DNA from: Chloroflexota bacterium
GTDB taxonomy: Bacteria; Chloroflexota; Anaerolineae; J036; Brachytrichaceae
DNA: 50,829 nucleotides
NCBI GenBank assembly: GCA_021788625.1
Contig: JAJYKL010000019.1
Coordinates: 1-50,829, forward strand
Reading direction: 5' to 3'
Numbering within the stretch: position 1 is the stretch's first letter; each line of letters opens with the position of its first letter. Below the pieces are notes generated by a model, which worked only from the letters and a program-made list of their open reading frames with translations, ran no database searches and was not told the DNA's origin. Shown here one piece after another: positions 14,489-23,834 of this stretch. A program made the position numbers and the translations under genes.

Positions 14489-17389
14489 TCAATGGCCCCG
14501 CATGACCATGGGAATGTAGTTATGATACTTCCTGGGCAGATCCGGTAGATTGAGCGTGCCCAGATACAACAGCTCGTCTTTCGCAGGCTTTCCGTTTTGT
14601 TGCGCAGGCCAGCGCTCTTTTGTAAGCCGGTCGTAAACACCCGCATAAAGTGTGTAGGTACCGCCAGGTGCACCTGCGGGAATCACCAGACGGTATATCT
14701 GATTGATGCCATCTCCGGGTCGATATGTCAACGTGGACCGCGCACCCTGTTCAGGGGGGTTGTCATCTTGTGCCACCATGACACCATGGGGATCCATGAC
14801 GTGTAGAAAAAGCACGCCGTCACCTTTTGGCTGCATCTGTACCTTCCAATATAGTTCGAACTGGAGTGTCGCATTACGTACAAACGGCTGGTTCAAGGAA
14901 TATCCGAGTAGCGTGAGATCACCTGCGCTTCCATGTACTGCAACCGGGATATTCTGTGCTACGGGGCTGGGAGGATAGTCCTGTACCTGGACGATTCCTA
15001 GTAAAAAGCCGTCAGTATGCTGCCCCCCTGTAAATTCGCGGGTCAAGGAAAGGCGATAGAAACCTGGTTGGATGGTATAAGGCAATTGCAGTGCATGGAT
15101 GGAGCGCATGGGCTGCCCCACAGGCCAAGATGACAGCGGAGGTTCACGGGTGCCCGTAGGGCTGGCTGCTTCGACCACCATCCCGCCCAGCAGACCATCC
15201 AGATGCAAAACCGTCTGCCAGTCTGATGAAGGACGCCTGGTTAGCTGCCAGGTCAATATGACGGGTAAAACCTTGCCAGGATAAATCGTGGTTGGGAACT
15301 CTACTGCGGATACGTCGGCACCTGCAGCGTGCCACACAGTAGTCTGAACAGATGCAGGGCTGCCTGCAGCGGTCCAGCGTATGATGCGAACGCAGCAGTC
15401 CACCTGTGACAGGTCGAGCGAGTCAGAAACTGAGCGTACGACCTCGGCTTTATCACCCTTCGTAAGGGTAAGCTCCAGCTGGTATTTTTGTCGAGGCAAT
15501 CCCAGCGGCAGCGGGATAATGTAATCAACCCGAAGCAATTGATCAGCAGACCACTCCTTGGGATCATCGACCAGGTTAGCCGGCATAAACCAATCAGCCC
15601 AGTCCTGGTGTTGTGTATCTACGAAACGCACTGCCAGGCTGTAGGCTGATGGAGAAAAGCTGCCTGTAGGACGACGCCAGTAGAGCGACAGGCGAGCGTT
15701 GGGGTGTTCATTATAGGGATTGCCAGGCATTAACTCGTAAGCCACCATCTGCGGGTCTGCCGCGCCGGAGGGGTTGGCCTGGATAACTCGTGCAGCCGGC
15801 GGAAGGGCCACTGGGAATGGTGAAGTCAGATCGAACAACATGAGGGCCAGAATATTGGTTTGACTTGGAAAGTGGATCAATAGCCGCCGGTTGATTGGTG
15901 CCAATAAGCGTCCGGCGCCTGTATCGGCATATGGCATGTCTCCCCCCGCGTTGACATACCAGACGCGCCGGTAATCGCTCAGGAACTGCTTGCGGGCTGC
16001 GTCATCCAGTGGAATTGTGGCTTCGGGCACTATTTGCACGGGCAAGTCGCCCAGGTAGTATTTAAGCGCATCGTAAGGAGTGAGCAGGTTGATGATAACC
16101 ACGTCACCGTCCTGCCAGTTATTGCGGATATATTGTGCCATTCCCCGCCAGTCATCCTGCCACGATGGAGTACGGATAAAGGTGAATGCCAATCCGAAAA
16201 ACTGCGCCGCGAACACCGTGCCAGCAGCGATGATGCCAAGCCCTTTTAGTATAGTGCTCAAGCGAGGGCGCCATGTGTGCAATGTGTCAAGCAGGTGAGG
16301 TCGAAAAGATAATGCCGTAGAAAATACCTGCGCCAGCATCACCTGCAGCATGGGGACGACTGCGATGGAGTAGCGAAAACTGGGTTGATGTTCAATTGTG
16401 AGTGTCAACACCGACACCAGTCCGATCGGCAAAACGGATAACATCACGATAAACAAGCGCTGCCGAGACGTGGACTTTCGCTTTCCAGTCTGATCAGCTG
16501 CATTCAAGGGCAGCGCCAACCCTGCGGCAATTACTGCAACCACAAACCAGATGAAAGGACCATTCGTCGGGTCGCTGGCGTTCATGCCAAACAGCATGGT
16601 ATTGACCACGTTGTAAATGATGGCGGCCGGATGAAGCCAGTCAAGTTGGAAGGTACTTAACCCGGAGAGGAATTGGCTAATGCGTAAACGCACATCAGAC
16701 GCGACGCCAATCATGATCCCGGCGCCGATGACGGTGGCCAGGAATCCTGCCAGCATGATCATTTCCCTGCGGGTAACGCGTGGATGGCTGCGTAGTACGA
16801 TCACCAGAACAAATAACATTTGCGCTCCGGCCACCACGACGAGGGAGTAATGGGTCAGCACAGAGACGGAGGACACGGCGATCCAGAAAACCCACAGAGC
16901 AGACGAAGTCCGTTTTGCGTTCACCCGGCGAAAGACCAGATAGCCGGACAATACGGCCAGCAGCGCCACAAGTGGGTACATGCGCAGTTCATGTCCATAC
17001 CATTGATATGCTGGTGAGGTGAGGGCTAGTAACGCCGCAATATATGCTGCACGTCGTCCGAACATCTGGTGAGCCAAAGCGTAGGTCGCTGGAATAAGCA
17101 GTAGCGAAGCGAAAGCCGGGATCAGCTTTAGCACGAATTCGTAATCGCCACCTGCCATGCCCCATAACTTTGTCAGTGCGAAGTAAAACCACGGGTGCAG
17201 ATCAACGGTATGGATACCCTGCAGGATGACGATGTTCCGGAACATGTCGGGCCAGGAACCAAACACGCGAGTTAAGGTTATCCCTTCGTCGACCCACATG
17301 CTACGGCCGGTTAGGTCAGCAATTCGCAAAACGGTTCCTGCAAAGGTCAGGGCTACCATCTGCCACAAATCTCGACGTGAGGTCTTCAT
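14489..17389 (-). CDS. Large GT39/ArnT-like membrane glycosyltransferase with long extracytoplasmic tail
   Basis: 966 residues. The N-terminal half has about 10-12 membrane helices and the first-loop acidic pair WVDEG (Asp34-Glu35) followed by DLHPWFYF, the signature of PMT/ArnT-type (GT-C) enzymes that move sugars from polyprenyl phosphate to a surface acceptor. From about residue 410 the protein is extracytoplasmic. Three beta-rich units (about 560-650, 700-800, 838-945) share the plan hydrophobic strand, then YRL/YTL-AGVYD; the last resembles the ends of the following GT39-like protein and of the PASTA kinase. The gene starts 2 nt after the stop of the upstream glycosyltransferase gene. 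Confidence 0.85.
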   Translation of the reverse strand: MKTSRRDLWQMVALTFAGTVLRIADLTGRSMWVDEGITLTRVFGSWPDMFRNIVILQGIHTVDLHPWFYFALTKLWGMAGGDYEFVLKLIPAFASLLLIPATYALAHQMFGRRAAYIAALLALTSPAYQWYGHELRMYPLVALLAVLSGYLVFRRVNAKRTSSALWVFWIAVSSVSVLTHYSLVVVAGAQMLFVLVIVLRSHPRVTRREMIMLAGFLATVIGAGIMIGVASDVRLRISQFLSGLSTFQLDWLHPAAIIYNVVNTMLFGMNASDPTNGPFIWFVVAVIAAGLALPLNAADQTGKRKSTSRQRLFIVMLSVLPIGLVSVLTLTIEHQPSFRYSIAVVPMLQVMLAQVFSTALSFRPHLLDTLHTWRPRLSTILKGLGIIAAGTVFAAQFFGLAFTFIRTPSWQDDWRGMAQYIRNNWQDGDVVIINLLTPYDALKYYLGDLPVQIVPEATIPLDDAARKQFLSDYRRVWYVNAGGDMPYADTGAGRLLAPINRRLLIHFPSQTNILALMLFDLTSPFPVALPPAARVIQANPSGAADPQMVAYELMPGNPYNEHPNARLSLYWRRPTGSFSPSAYSLAVRFVDTQHQDWADWFMPANLVDDPKEWSADQLLRVDYIIPLPLGLPRQKYQLELTLTKGDKAEVVRSVSDSLDLSQVDCCVRIIRWTAAGSPASVQTTVWHAAGADVSAVEFPTTIYPGKVLPVILTWQLTRRPSSDWQTVLHLDGLLGGMVVEAASPTGTREPPLSSWPVGQPMRSIHALQLPYTIQPGFYRLSLTREFTGGQHTDGFLLGIVQVQDYPPSPVAQNIPVAVHGSAGDLTLLGYSLNQPFVRNATLQFELYWKVQMQPKGDGVLFLHVMDPHGVMVAQDDNPPEQGARSTLTYRPGDGINQIYRLVIPAGAPGGTYTLYAGVYDRLTKERWPAQQNGKPAKDELLYLGTLNLPDLPRKYHNYIPMVMRGH

Positions 17390-17391
17390 CG

Positions 17392-19398
17392 CTATCGGTT
17401 TCGAACGTGTAACGTGCCCAGGATGACAGCATTGCTGACCACGGGAAGCTGTTCCGACCTGGCGGATAAACGCAGCATCGGAGTAGCTGGGTCATACACT
17501 CCGGCAACGACACGATAATTACCTGCAGGCAGATGCTGTGGAACGACCATGGCATAGGCGTCGCGTTGCAAAGCGCCCGGTTTCCAGGTAGAGGTTGGGA
17601 GCAAGCTATTCAGAGGGAGATGATCATCCTGGAATGCAACATTGCCACGCGAATCCCACACCTGCACGAATACTTTATAGTTCGTATTCAGTTTCTCGCT
17701 TGGCTGCCAGGACAACACGGCATAAAACCAATCTCCGGAGTAAGCACTCTTGCGCATCCAATATGCCACCAAATCCAGCTGATTGCCAAATGTAGCACGG
17801 ATGGGTTGCAACTTAAGTGGCTCAACTGGGGATGTCTGCAACTGATAGAGCGGTAACCGGATTTGCCCAAGGTCGAGTTCACCCATCTCATACCCATTTG
17901 CCCACAAGGTTGATTCGACAAATCGCTGTGGGTCCACTACATCATCCTGCCATAAAAACAGTCGGACCCGTTTCACCTGGCGTGCGTTAAGCTCCTGAAC
18001 AAGCTCCGTGTCTGTCTCCAGCAGACCGTGCAGGCCTTGCGGCAGCGCGATGAAGTCTTTTACGAACGTTGGATAACTGGTATGCAGGTAATAGTGCACA
18101 GCATAATTGTCGCGCGACATGATTACCAGGTCGCCAGGTTGCAGCGCTTCGACTACATGCTTTACGGCATCTCGTACATCGTCCCGCGCAACGCTAGGAT
18201 CGGTATACATCGCAGCAAGAGCAGGTAACCATAATATACCGATCAGTACCAGTGCAAGAATGCGCAATGCCTGGCTTGAAATGCCGCGTATGCCCCATCT
18301 ATGGCTGTCAGGCACACCTGCGACGAGAACACTGGCGATCGGCGCAACATAGATGAGGTAGCGAAAGTGGTATACCGAGCGATAGGGGTACACCACCCGT
18401 ACTGCAATGGTTGCCGCAAGTAATGCCCCACTACCCAGCAGCAATAAAAATCCGCCTTCTCGCCAGCGATGTGCCAGCGCGAAACTGAATACGCCAAACA
18501 GCGCGGCACCGCCGAATATGAACACCCAGCCATCGGGTTGAGCACGTGCAAGTCCACCGCTGGCAAAGGCCGTCACCCACTCCCAAAGGCGACCCGAAAT
18601 GGTATTCAAGGGGAAAACGAAGCCATCGTCATAAGCAAAACCGCCGCGCGCGTAGATAAGCCAGGGCAGCAATACCACTCCTACACCGAGCATGGCTACT
18701 ACCCAGCGCGGATAGTAACGTAATCTCAAAAGCCTTTCCTGATGATCAGAGGGAAACTTCACACTGGCTGATTGTTCACCGCGGCCTGATATGCCATGCC
18801 GAAACAGCATGACGTTCGCAACGGCAAGCCCCTGGGCGGGTATCAGAAAGATGGCATAGTAATGCGTGTAACATGCCATGGCTAAAAGCGCAGCGGATAT
18901 GACCAGGCGTCGGGTTTGGCGAGGTTGCATTAGCCATCGCCACAGCCAATAACTGGAGGCCACACAGAGCGTAGCCATTAGCGCATACATGCGTGTTTCT
19001 TGGGCGTACCATACGGCCAGTGGACACACAGTGTATAAAGCACCGGCCAGCCACGAAAGCCTTCCACTACGACGGCTGCCTGAAATACCTAATGCACTTG
19101 CCAGGGCTATAACCAGGGCGGTGGTCATCACGTCTGCGCAGACCGAAAGGTAACGCATGGCAAACTCGGTCTGGCCCGTCAGCATAATCCAGCCATGTAG
19201 CAGGGTGTAGTAAAGGAAGGGACTACGGTCGTCGGCCGTAATGCGAGCCATCTGATCCAGCGGCAGTCTGGCCAGGTACCATGACCAACCTTCGTCAAAC
19301 CACACACTCTGCGCACCCAGGCGATAGACGCGCAGGCCAAATGCCAGCAGCACAAGGCTAACCGCCATTATGGCAGTCGCCCAGGAGCGTCGCTTCAT
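17392..19398 (-). CDS. GT39/ArnT-like membrane glycosyltransferase
   Basis: 668 residues. Multi-pass N-terminus with VWFDEGWSWYLA (Asp35-Glu36) and a long first loop containing DDRSPFLYY, as in PMT/ArnT GT-C enzymes. A cytoplasmic or periplasmic loop after residue 410 leads to a C-terminal beta domain (about 535-668: NYKVFVQVWDSRGNVAFQDD ... YRVVAGVYD). Its ATG overlaps the radC stop by four bases (ATGA), so translation is coupled to radC. Likely partner of the 966-residue enzyme and of the GT2 protein further down in surface glycosylation; the acceptor is not known. Confidence 0.85.
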   Translation of the reverse strand: MKRRSWATAIMAVSLVLLAFGLRVYRLGAQSVWFDEGWSWYLARLPLDQMARITADDRSPFLYYTLLHGWIMLTGQTEFAMRYLSVCADVMTTALVIALASALGISGSRRSGRLSWLAGALYTVCPLAVWYAQETRMYALMATLCVASSYWLWRWLMQPRQTRRLVISAALLAMACYTHYYAIFLIPAQGLAVANVMLFRHGISGRGEQSASVKFPSDHQERLLRLRYYPRWVVAMLGVGVVLLPWLIYARGGFAYDDGFVFPLNTISGRLWEWVTAFASGGLARAQPDGWVFIFGGAALFGVFSFALAHRWREGGFLLLLGSGALLAATIAVRVVYPYRSVYHFRYLIYVAPIASVLVAGVPDSHRWGIRGISSQALRILALVLIGILWLPALAAMYTDPSVARDDVRDAVKHVVEALQPGDLVIMSRDNYAVHYYLHTSYPTFVKDFIALPQGLHGLLETDTELVQELNARQVKRVRLFLWQDDVVDPQRFVESTLWANGYEMGELDLGQIRLPLYQLQTSPVEPLKLQPIRATFGNQLDLVAYWMRKSAYSGDWFYAVLSWQPSEKLNTNYKVFVQVWDSRGNVAFQDDHLPLNSLLPTSTWKPGALQRDAYAMVVPQHLPAGNYRVVAGVYDPATPMLRLSARSEQLPVVSNAVILGTLHVRNR

Positions 19399-20255
19399 TC
19401 TTCGAACCCCAATCCGCGCTCTTTCAAACTCACAAAGCGGTTTTGAGAAATGACGATGTGATCCAGCACATCAACGTCCAGTAGCTTTCCAGCCTGCACC
19501 AACGTTCTGGTGACACGTATATCTTCGGCAGACGGCGCCGGGTCTCCGCTGGGGTGATTGTGAGCCACGATGATGCCCGCGCTATTGGTCCGAATTGCAT
19601 CTTTGAATACTTCGGCAACTCGCATGCTGGTGGTGTTCAGACTGCCGCGATAGATCATCGGTATGGCCAGCACACGATTGCGAGTATCCAGCAGTAACGT
19701 TCGTACTTCCTCCTGCTCCAACGTCCCCATCTCTAGCATTAGGAGTTGTGCCGCGTCGGCTGGAGATTTGATTTGGGGGCGCTGCTGGTCGGGGGCGCTC
19801 ATAATCATGCGTTTGCCCAGCTCCAGTGCCGCTTTCAGCTCAACGGCTTTCACCGGACCTATCCCTGGCACGCTCTGAAGATCTGCCAGGTCAGCTCGAG
19901 CTAATCCACTAAGACCGCCAAACCGGCTCAGCAATACATCGGCCAGAATGAGGGCACTTCGACCGCGTGTACCGATACGCAAAAGAATGGCCAGGAGCTC
20001 TCGCTGTGAGAGAGCTGGGGCACCCACAATACGCAATCTTTCACGCGGTCGTTCACCTTCCGGGATTGCGCTCATCAGAGCGCGGTATTCCAGATGCATG
20101 GTGTCACGATTATCACCAGTCCGGTTAACATCAGGCTGGCTATTGTTGCTGGTGCTGTTTGTGGTTGGTCTGGGAATTATTCCGTTCATGGTGCTGCCAT
20201 GTGACGTATCATCTCGGTGCCTGCCAGTGTCCTGAACGTTGGGTAGCAGGTTCAT
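19395..20255 (-). CDS. radC: RadC-family JAB domain protein
   Basis: 286 residues. A helix-hairpin-helix (about 120-140: LADLQSVPGIGPVKAVELKA) precedes a JAMM domain with the metal motif HNHPSGDPAPSAED (His232, His234, Asp245). The residue order is that of RadC/YicR proteins; despite the name, a repair role is not established. About 50 residues at the N-terminus are low-complexity (Thr/Asn-rich), so the true start may be Met53 (MHLEYRAL, at 20099). First gene of an operon that continues into two glycosyltransferases through an ATGA overlap, an unrelated pairing that may be accidental. Confidence 0.85.
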   Translation of the reverse strand: MNLLPNVQDTGRHRDDTSHGSTMNGIIPRPTTNSTSNNSQPDVNRTGDNRDTMHLEYRALMSAIPEGERPRERLRIVGAPALSQRELLAILLRIGTRGRSALILADVLLSRFGGLSGLARADLADLQSVPGIGPVKAVELKAALELGKRMIMSAPDQQRPQIKSPADAAQLLMLEMGTLEQEEVRTLLLDTRNRVLAIPMIYRGSLNTTSMRVAEVFKDAIRTNSAGIIVAHNHPSGDPAPSAEDIRVTRTLVQAGKLLDVDVLDHIVISQNRFVSLKERGLGFEE

Positions 20256-20274
20256 TTCATCAAGGTTCGTCCAG

Positions 20275-20280
20275 TATAAT
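20275..20280 (+). promoter_or_regulatory. TATAAT -10 element just before the zinc-ribbon gene
   Basis: TATAAT lies 8 nt before the ATG at 20289 and no ribosome binding site lies between. If used, transcription would start at or beside the ATG, giving a leaderless mRNA. The -35 region is poor. Confidence 0.4.
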
Positions 20281-20288
20281 CGCGGCTG

Positions 20289-21125
20289 ATGGAGAACATT
20301 AGCAACTTGATCGTCACGGTCGTCGCGATCATCGGTGCAATCACGGCGGCTGTTCTGGGTGGCCTTGCAATCTGGACCTTCCGAGACATCCGTTCCCGCT
20401 CGCGCGATATCCTTGCACAGGTTTTAGCCACTGTGATGGTGGCTGTCGTCCCTGTTGCAGGCATCCTGGTGTACTTTATGCTGCGTCCGCGCGAAACCCT
20501 GGCTGAGGCTTACGTCCGTGCTCTGGAAGAAGAGTCGCTTCTGGCCAGTATTGAGAATCAGGAGTTTTGTCCTGCCTGTGGGCGGCGCGTAGACCCGGAT
20601 ATGGTGTATTGCCCGTCGTGTCATACAAAGCTCCGCAATCCATGCCCAAACTGTCACCGCGCAGTTCACCTGTCATGGGACATGTGCCCTTACTGTGGGG
20701 AAACGCTGCAACCCGAAATGCCGATGGTCGGCAGGGCCAGGCGCCGGAATATCTCCAGTGCTCCGGCCCGGCCAGCAACTCCTCTACCCGCCACACCACC
20801 GAAACCAATCAATACGTTACCGGCCGCACCCAGTGAATCTTCTGCCCCAAGCAATTCACCTATGGCCAGTTTCACTAATGTGCTCGATCGAATTGGCGGA
20901 GCAGTCGAGGGACTGGTTGATCACCTAAGCTCGCACGACGACGGAACAGCTTCCGTCGCAAATCCAAGCTCAGCCGAAGATCCTGCCCAGACAGAACCAG
21001 CAATCCAGCGTACGGCGCATGCTTATCCGCACCAGTCACCAAACAGTAACGGCCATGGTGAAGGTATAGCCCCTTCATCCAGCGGCATCAAACCTCTTAT
21101 TAGCCGCGATGAACCGCAACAGTAA
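20289..21125 (+). CDS. Membrane-anchored double zinc-ribbon protein
   Basis: 278 residues. Two membrane helices (about 7-30 and 42-64), then CPACGRRVDPDMVYCPSCHT and CPNCHRAVHLSWDMCPYC: two pairs of CxxC knuckles forming a double zinc ribbon (about residues 93-140). The C-terminal 130 residues are Pro/Ser-rich and probably disordered. Such proteins are common in Chloroflexota and have no settled function. It is divergent from radC with 33 nt between the starts, and convergent with pyk. Confidence 0.7.
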   Translation: MENISNLIVTVVAIIGAITAAVLGGLAIWTFRDIRSRSRDILAQVLATVMVAVVPVAGILVYFMLRPRETLAEAYVRALEEESLLASIENQEFCPACGRRVDPDMVYCPSCHTKLRNPCPNCHRAVHLSWDMCPYCGETLQPEMPMVGRARRRNISSAPARPATPLPATPPKPINTLPAAPSESSAPSNSPMASFTNVLDRIGGAVEGLVDHLSSHDDGTASVANPSSAEDPAQTEPAIQRTAHAYPHQSPNSNGHGEGIAPSSSGIKPLISRDEPQQ

Positions 21126-21231
21126 TGTACGTTTGCTAAGGTGCGCGAGCGGCAGAGCTCCAAGCGATGCCATAATATTATGGTAAGCCCACGGCCGAAA
21201 TCCATCGCTCCTCGATGCCGCCAGGTGAACG

Positions 21232-22671
21232 TTATATACGATGTACTTTTATGAGGTTGGTCGTGCCAGCACCACTACCGAGCGGAAGGCCTGCTGTAAT
21301 AACAATGCATTCGCCTGATTTCGCATATCCTTGCTGGACAGCCAATTGACAGGCTACCTCGAACATATCGTCCATTCGATCGAAACCCTCCACTTGTACT
21401 GCGCGTACATCCCAGATGAAAGCAGTGAGCTGGTATGTGTGCCGGTTAGGGGTCATTGCAATGATGGGCGTGCGAGGCCGGTGGCGCGCCACCATGCGTG
21501 CGGTGTAGCCGGACGTGGTGGTGCATACGATCACTTTCGCAGCCACATGCTCCGCAATCTCCACGGCCGCGCTGGTGATGGCTTGCGTGGCCTCGTCTGG
21601 AGAGGGGATATCCTGTCCGTCCAGGCCGATGCTTGATAATATTGCTCCGGCACAGCACTCGGTTTCAGCCCGCTCGGCGATGCGTGCCAGTGCCTGTACC
21701 GACTCCACAGGGTAGTCGCCCGTGGCAGTCTCGGCACTGAGCATAACGGCATCGGTGCCATCCAACACTGCATTGGCGACATCGCTGGCTTCGGCGCGCG
21801 TAGGCCGGGGTGCGTGAAGCATGCTTTGCAGCATCTGCGTGGCGGTAATCACCGGCACTCCAGCCCGCAAACAACTTTGGATGATTTTCTTCTGATAGAA
21901 AGGGACTTCCTCGGCCGGGGCTTCCACACCCAGGTCTCCGCGAGCCACCATGATGCCATCGACTACACGTAGGATGGATGCCAGGTCTGACACCGCTTCA
22001 GGCTTCTCGATCTTCGCCACCAGATATTGTTCGCCACCCTGCGCACGGATCAGATCGCGTAGCTCTGTTACGTCAGCAGCGCTTCGAACAAACGACTGTG
22101 CCAGAGCGTCCACCTGCTGTTGCAGGGCAAACTGGATATCGGCACGGTCCTTATCAGTAATAGCCGAGACAGCCAAACGGGCACCTGCTACAGAAATGCC
22201 CTTGTGCGATAAGAGCGTGCCTCCGGTAATAACGCGACACTGAGCCTGACCTTTTTCAGGCACGCTGACTACGCTCAACTCCATGGCGCCATCGTCAATC
22301 AACACTCGCATATCGGGCTGCATGGCGGCAATGAGATCGGCATGCGGGAGAGGGATGATGGTTTGTCCGTCCTGCGTTGAAAACAGATTACTGGCTGCCA
22401 GAGTGATGATTTGTCCGGATTGGAGCAACGTGCCCGTGCCGGGAATATCGCCAATGCGGTACTTGGGGCCCTGTAAATCGCCCATAATGGCAATAAGTTT
22501 TTGCTCCTCCTGTGCCAGGCGACGTACGAGGGCGATGCGATGAAGATGCTCGTCATGGGTTCCATGTGAGAAGTTGATGCGTGCCACGTCCATGCCTGAA
22601 CGTATGATCTGCCGCATCACTTCGGGTGAATCGGTGGCGGGTCCAAGTGTGCAGACGATTTTTGTGCGCAT
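21232..22671 (-). CDS. pyk: Pyruvate kinase
   Basis: 479 residues. It converts phosphoenolpyruvate and ADP to pyruvate and ATP. Visible are TKIVCTLGPAT, ARINFSHGTHDEH, the active-site lysine motif VAKIEKPEAV, GIMVARGDLGVE and the C-terminal regulatory-like domain (AKVIVCTTTSGYTARMVAR). At the place of the monovalent-cation Glu in K+-dependent enzymes (GPEIRTG) this protein has Lys70 (GPKYRIG), the pattern of K+-independent kinases. The gene begins 3 nt after the degV stop, so the two form an operon. Confidence 0.97.
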   Translation of the reverse strand: MRTKIVCTLGPATDSPEVMRQIIRSGMDVARINFSHGTHDEHLHRIALVRRLAQEEQKLIAIMGDLQGPKYRIGDIPGTGTLLQSGQIITLAASNLFSTQDGQTIIPLPHADLIAAMQPDMRVLIDDGAMELSVVSVPEKGQAQCRVITGGTLLSHKGISVAGARLAVSAITDKDRADIQFALQQQVDALAQSFVRSAADVTELRDLIRAQGGEQYLVAKIEKPEAVSDLASILRVVDGIMVARGDLGVEAPAEEVPFYQKKIIQSCLRAGVPVITATQMLQSMLHAPRPTRAEASDVANAVLDGTDAVMLSAETATGDYPVESVQALARIAERAETECCAGAILSSIGLDGQDIPSPDEATQAITSAAVEIAEHVAAKVIVCTTTSGYTARMVARHRPRTPIIAMTPNRHTYQLTAFIWDVRAVQVEGFDRMDDMFEVACQLAVQQGYAKSGECIVITAGLPLGSGAGTTNLIKVHRI

Positions 22672-22674
22672 AAG

Positions 22675-23505
22675 TTAACTGATATAGGCAATGCCGACCG
22701 CCCCTGGCCCTGAATGAGTCGAGACAACTGAACCAGCTTCGATGAACAATGGGTTTGGGATGGCCTTTTGCTTTGTCGTGATGGTCATTAATTCCTTTGC
22801 GTAGTTCAGTGCCGCTGCGTGCATAAAGCAAACTCGTGGGTCGGTCTGGCCTTTAATATCCTGAAGTGCGATTTCGCTCAGGCGCGTAATTGCCCTTTGC
22901 ATGGTACGCACGCGTTCCAGTGGTTCCAGTCTTCCATCTTTAACCGTAATGAGCGGCTTAAACTGCAGCATGCTTCCCAGTAACGCCTGTGCGGCGCCGA
23001 TCCGCCCACCTCGTCTTAAGTTCTCCAACGTATCCAGCGCAAATATCAGTCGCGTGCAAGGGGCCAGTGCTTCGATGCGCGTTTTTATCTGTGCTGGGGT
23101 GGCACCAGTTCGCGCCAGACTCGCAGCGGTGGCGAGCAGCAGTGTCAGACCTGCGTTAACGTTGCGGCTGTCTATCACAGTAATGTCACCACCGACCAGA
23201 TCGCGCGCAGCTTCGGCTGAAGCAATCGTGCCGCTTAAGTCTCTCGAGATATGGATGGAGACGATGGGATCCCCGCGGAAACGCTCGTAGATTGTAGTGA
23301 AGTCACCGACTGACGGTTGGGAGGTGGCGGGGAAATGGGGGTCGGTCTTAAGTAGGTTGAAGAATTGTGCAGTGTTGATGGTCTTGCCATCTTCATAGGT
23401 TTGCTTACCAAAACGCACATAGAGTGGGGCGATGGCATCAATACCTAATTCACTGGCCTGTTCGTCAGTTAGGTCGCACGTGGAGTCTGTGACGATTCGT
23501 ACCAT
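22675..23505 (-). CDS. DegV family fatty-acid-binding protein
   Basis: 276 residues. VRIVTDSTCDLTDEQASELGI opens the two-domain fold; SQPSVGDF and HISRDLSGTI are the family's fatty-acid contact segments; LENLRRGGRIGAAQALLG is the usual middle signature. DegV (FakB-like) proteins bind acyl chains for the fatty acid kinase FakA; no fakA is seen in this window. AGAGGTGTCATC before the ATG is a good ribosome binding site. It heads the operon with pyk; the tandem repeat lies just upstream of its start. Confidence 0.9.
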   Translation of the reverse strand: MVRIVTDSTCDLTDEQASELGIDAIAPLYVRFGKQTYEDGKTINTAQFFNLLKTDPHFPATSQPSVGDFTTIYERFRGDPIVSIHISRDLSGTIASAEAARDLVGGDITVIDSRNVNAGLTLLLATAASLARTGATPAQIKTRIEALAPCTRLIFALDTLENLRRGGRIGAAQALLGSMLQFKPLITVKDGRLEPLERVRTMQRAITRLSEIALQDIKGQTDPRVCFMHAAALNYAKELMTITTKQKAIPNPLFIEAGSVVSTHSGPGAVGIAYIS

Positions 23506-23565
23506 GATGACACCTCTGTGAGCGGTATTTTAGAGCAGCTTGTAGTAAACATAGTTCCCGACAGT

Positions 23566-23834
23566 CATGGTGAACCTGTCGCCCTTCGACAAGCTCAGGG
23601 TGACCATGGTGAGCCTGTCGCCCTTCGACAAGCTCAGGGTGACCATGGTGAGCCTGTCGCCCTTCGACAAGCTCAGGATGACCATGGTGAGCCTGTCGCC
23701 CTTCGACAAGCTCAGGGTGACCATAGTGAGCCTGTCGCCCTTCGACAAGCTTAGGGTGACCATAGTGAGCCTGTCGCCCTTCGACAAGCTTAGGGTGACC
23801 ATGGTGAGCCTGTCGCCTTTCGACAATCTCAGGA
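23566..23834. repeat. Tandem 39-bp repeat, seven copies
   Basis: Six full copies (23566, 23605, 23644, 23683, 23722, 23761) and a diverged last copy (23800-23834). The core is CCTTCGACAAGCTCAGG followed by GTGACCATGGTGAGCCTGTCG. Copies differ by single transitions (GGG/GGA, ATGG/ATAG, CTCAGG/CTTAGG). Because 39 is a multiple of three, several frames on both strands stay open and encode 13-residue repeats; none has a sensible start, so these are not called genes. Each unit holds a small dyad TGTCG...CGACA. The core is familiar from interspersed repeats in Chloroflexota genomes. Confidence 0.9.

Noticed and set aside
21170-21183. 14-bp perfect palindrome CCATAATATTATGG between the zinc-ribbon gene and pyk
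   Set aside because: Short and AT-rich; such a palindrome can occur by chance, and no regulator or T tract supports a function.
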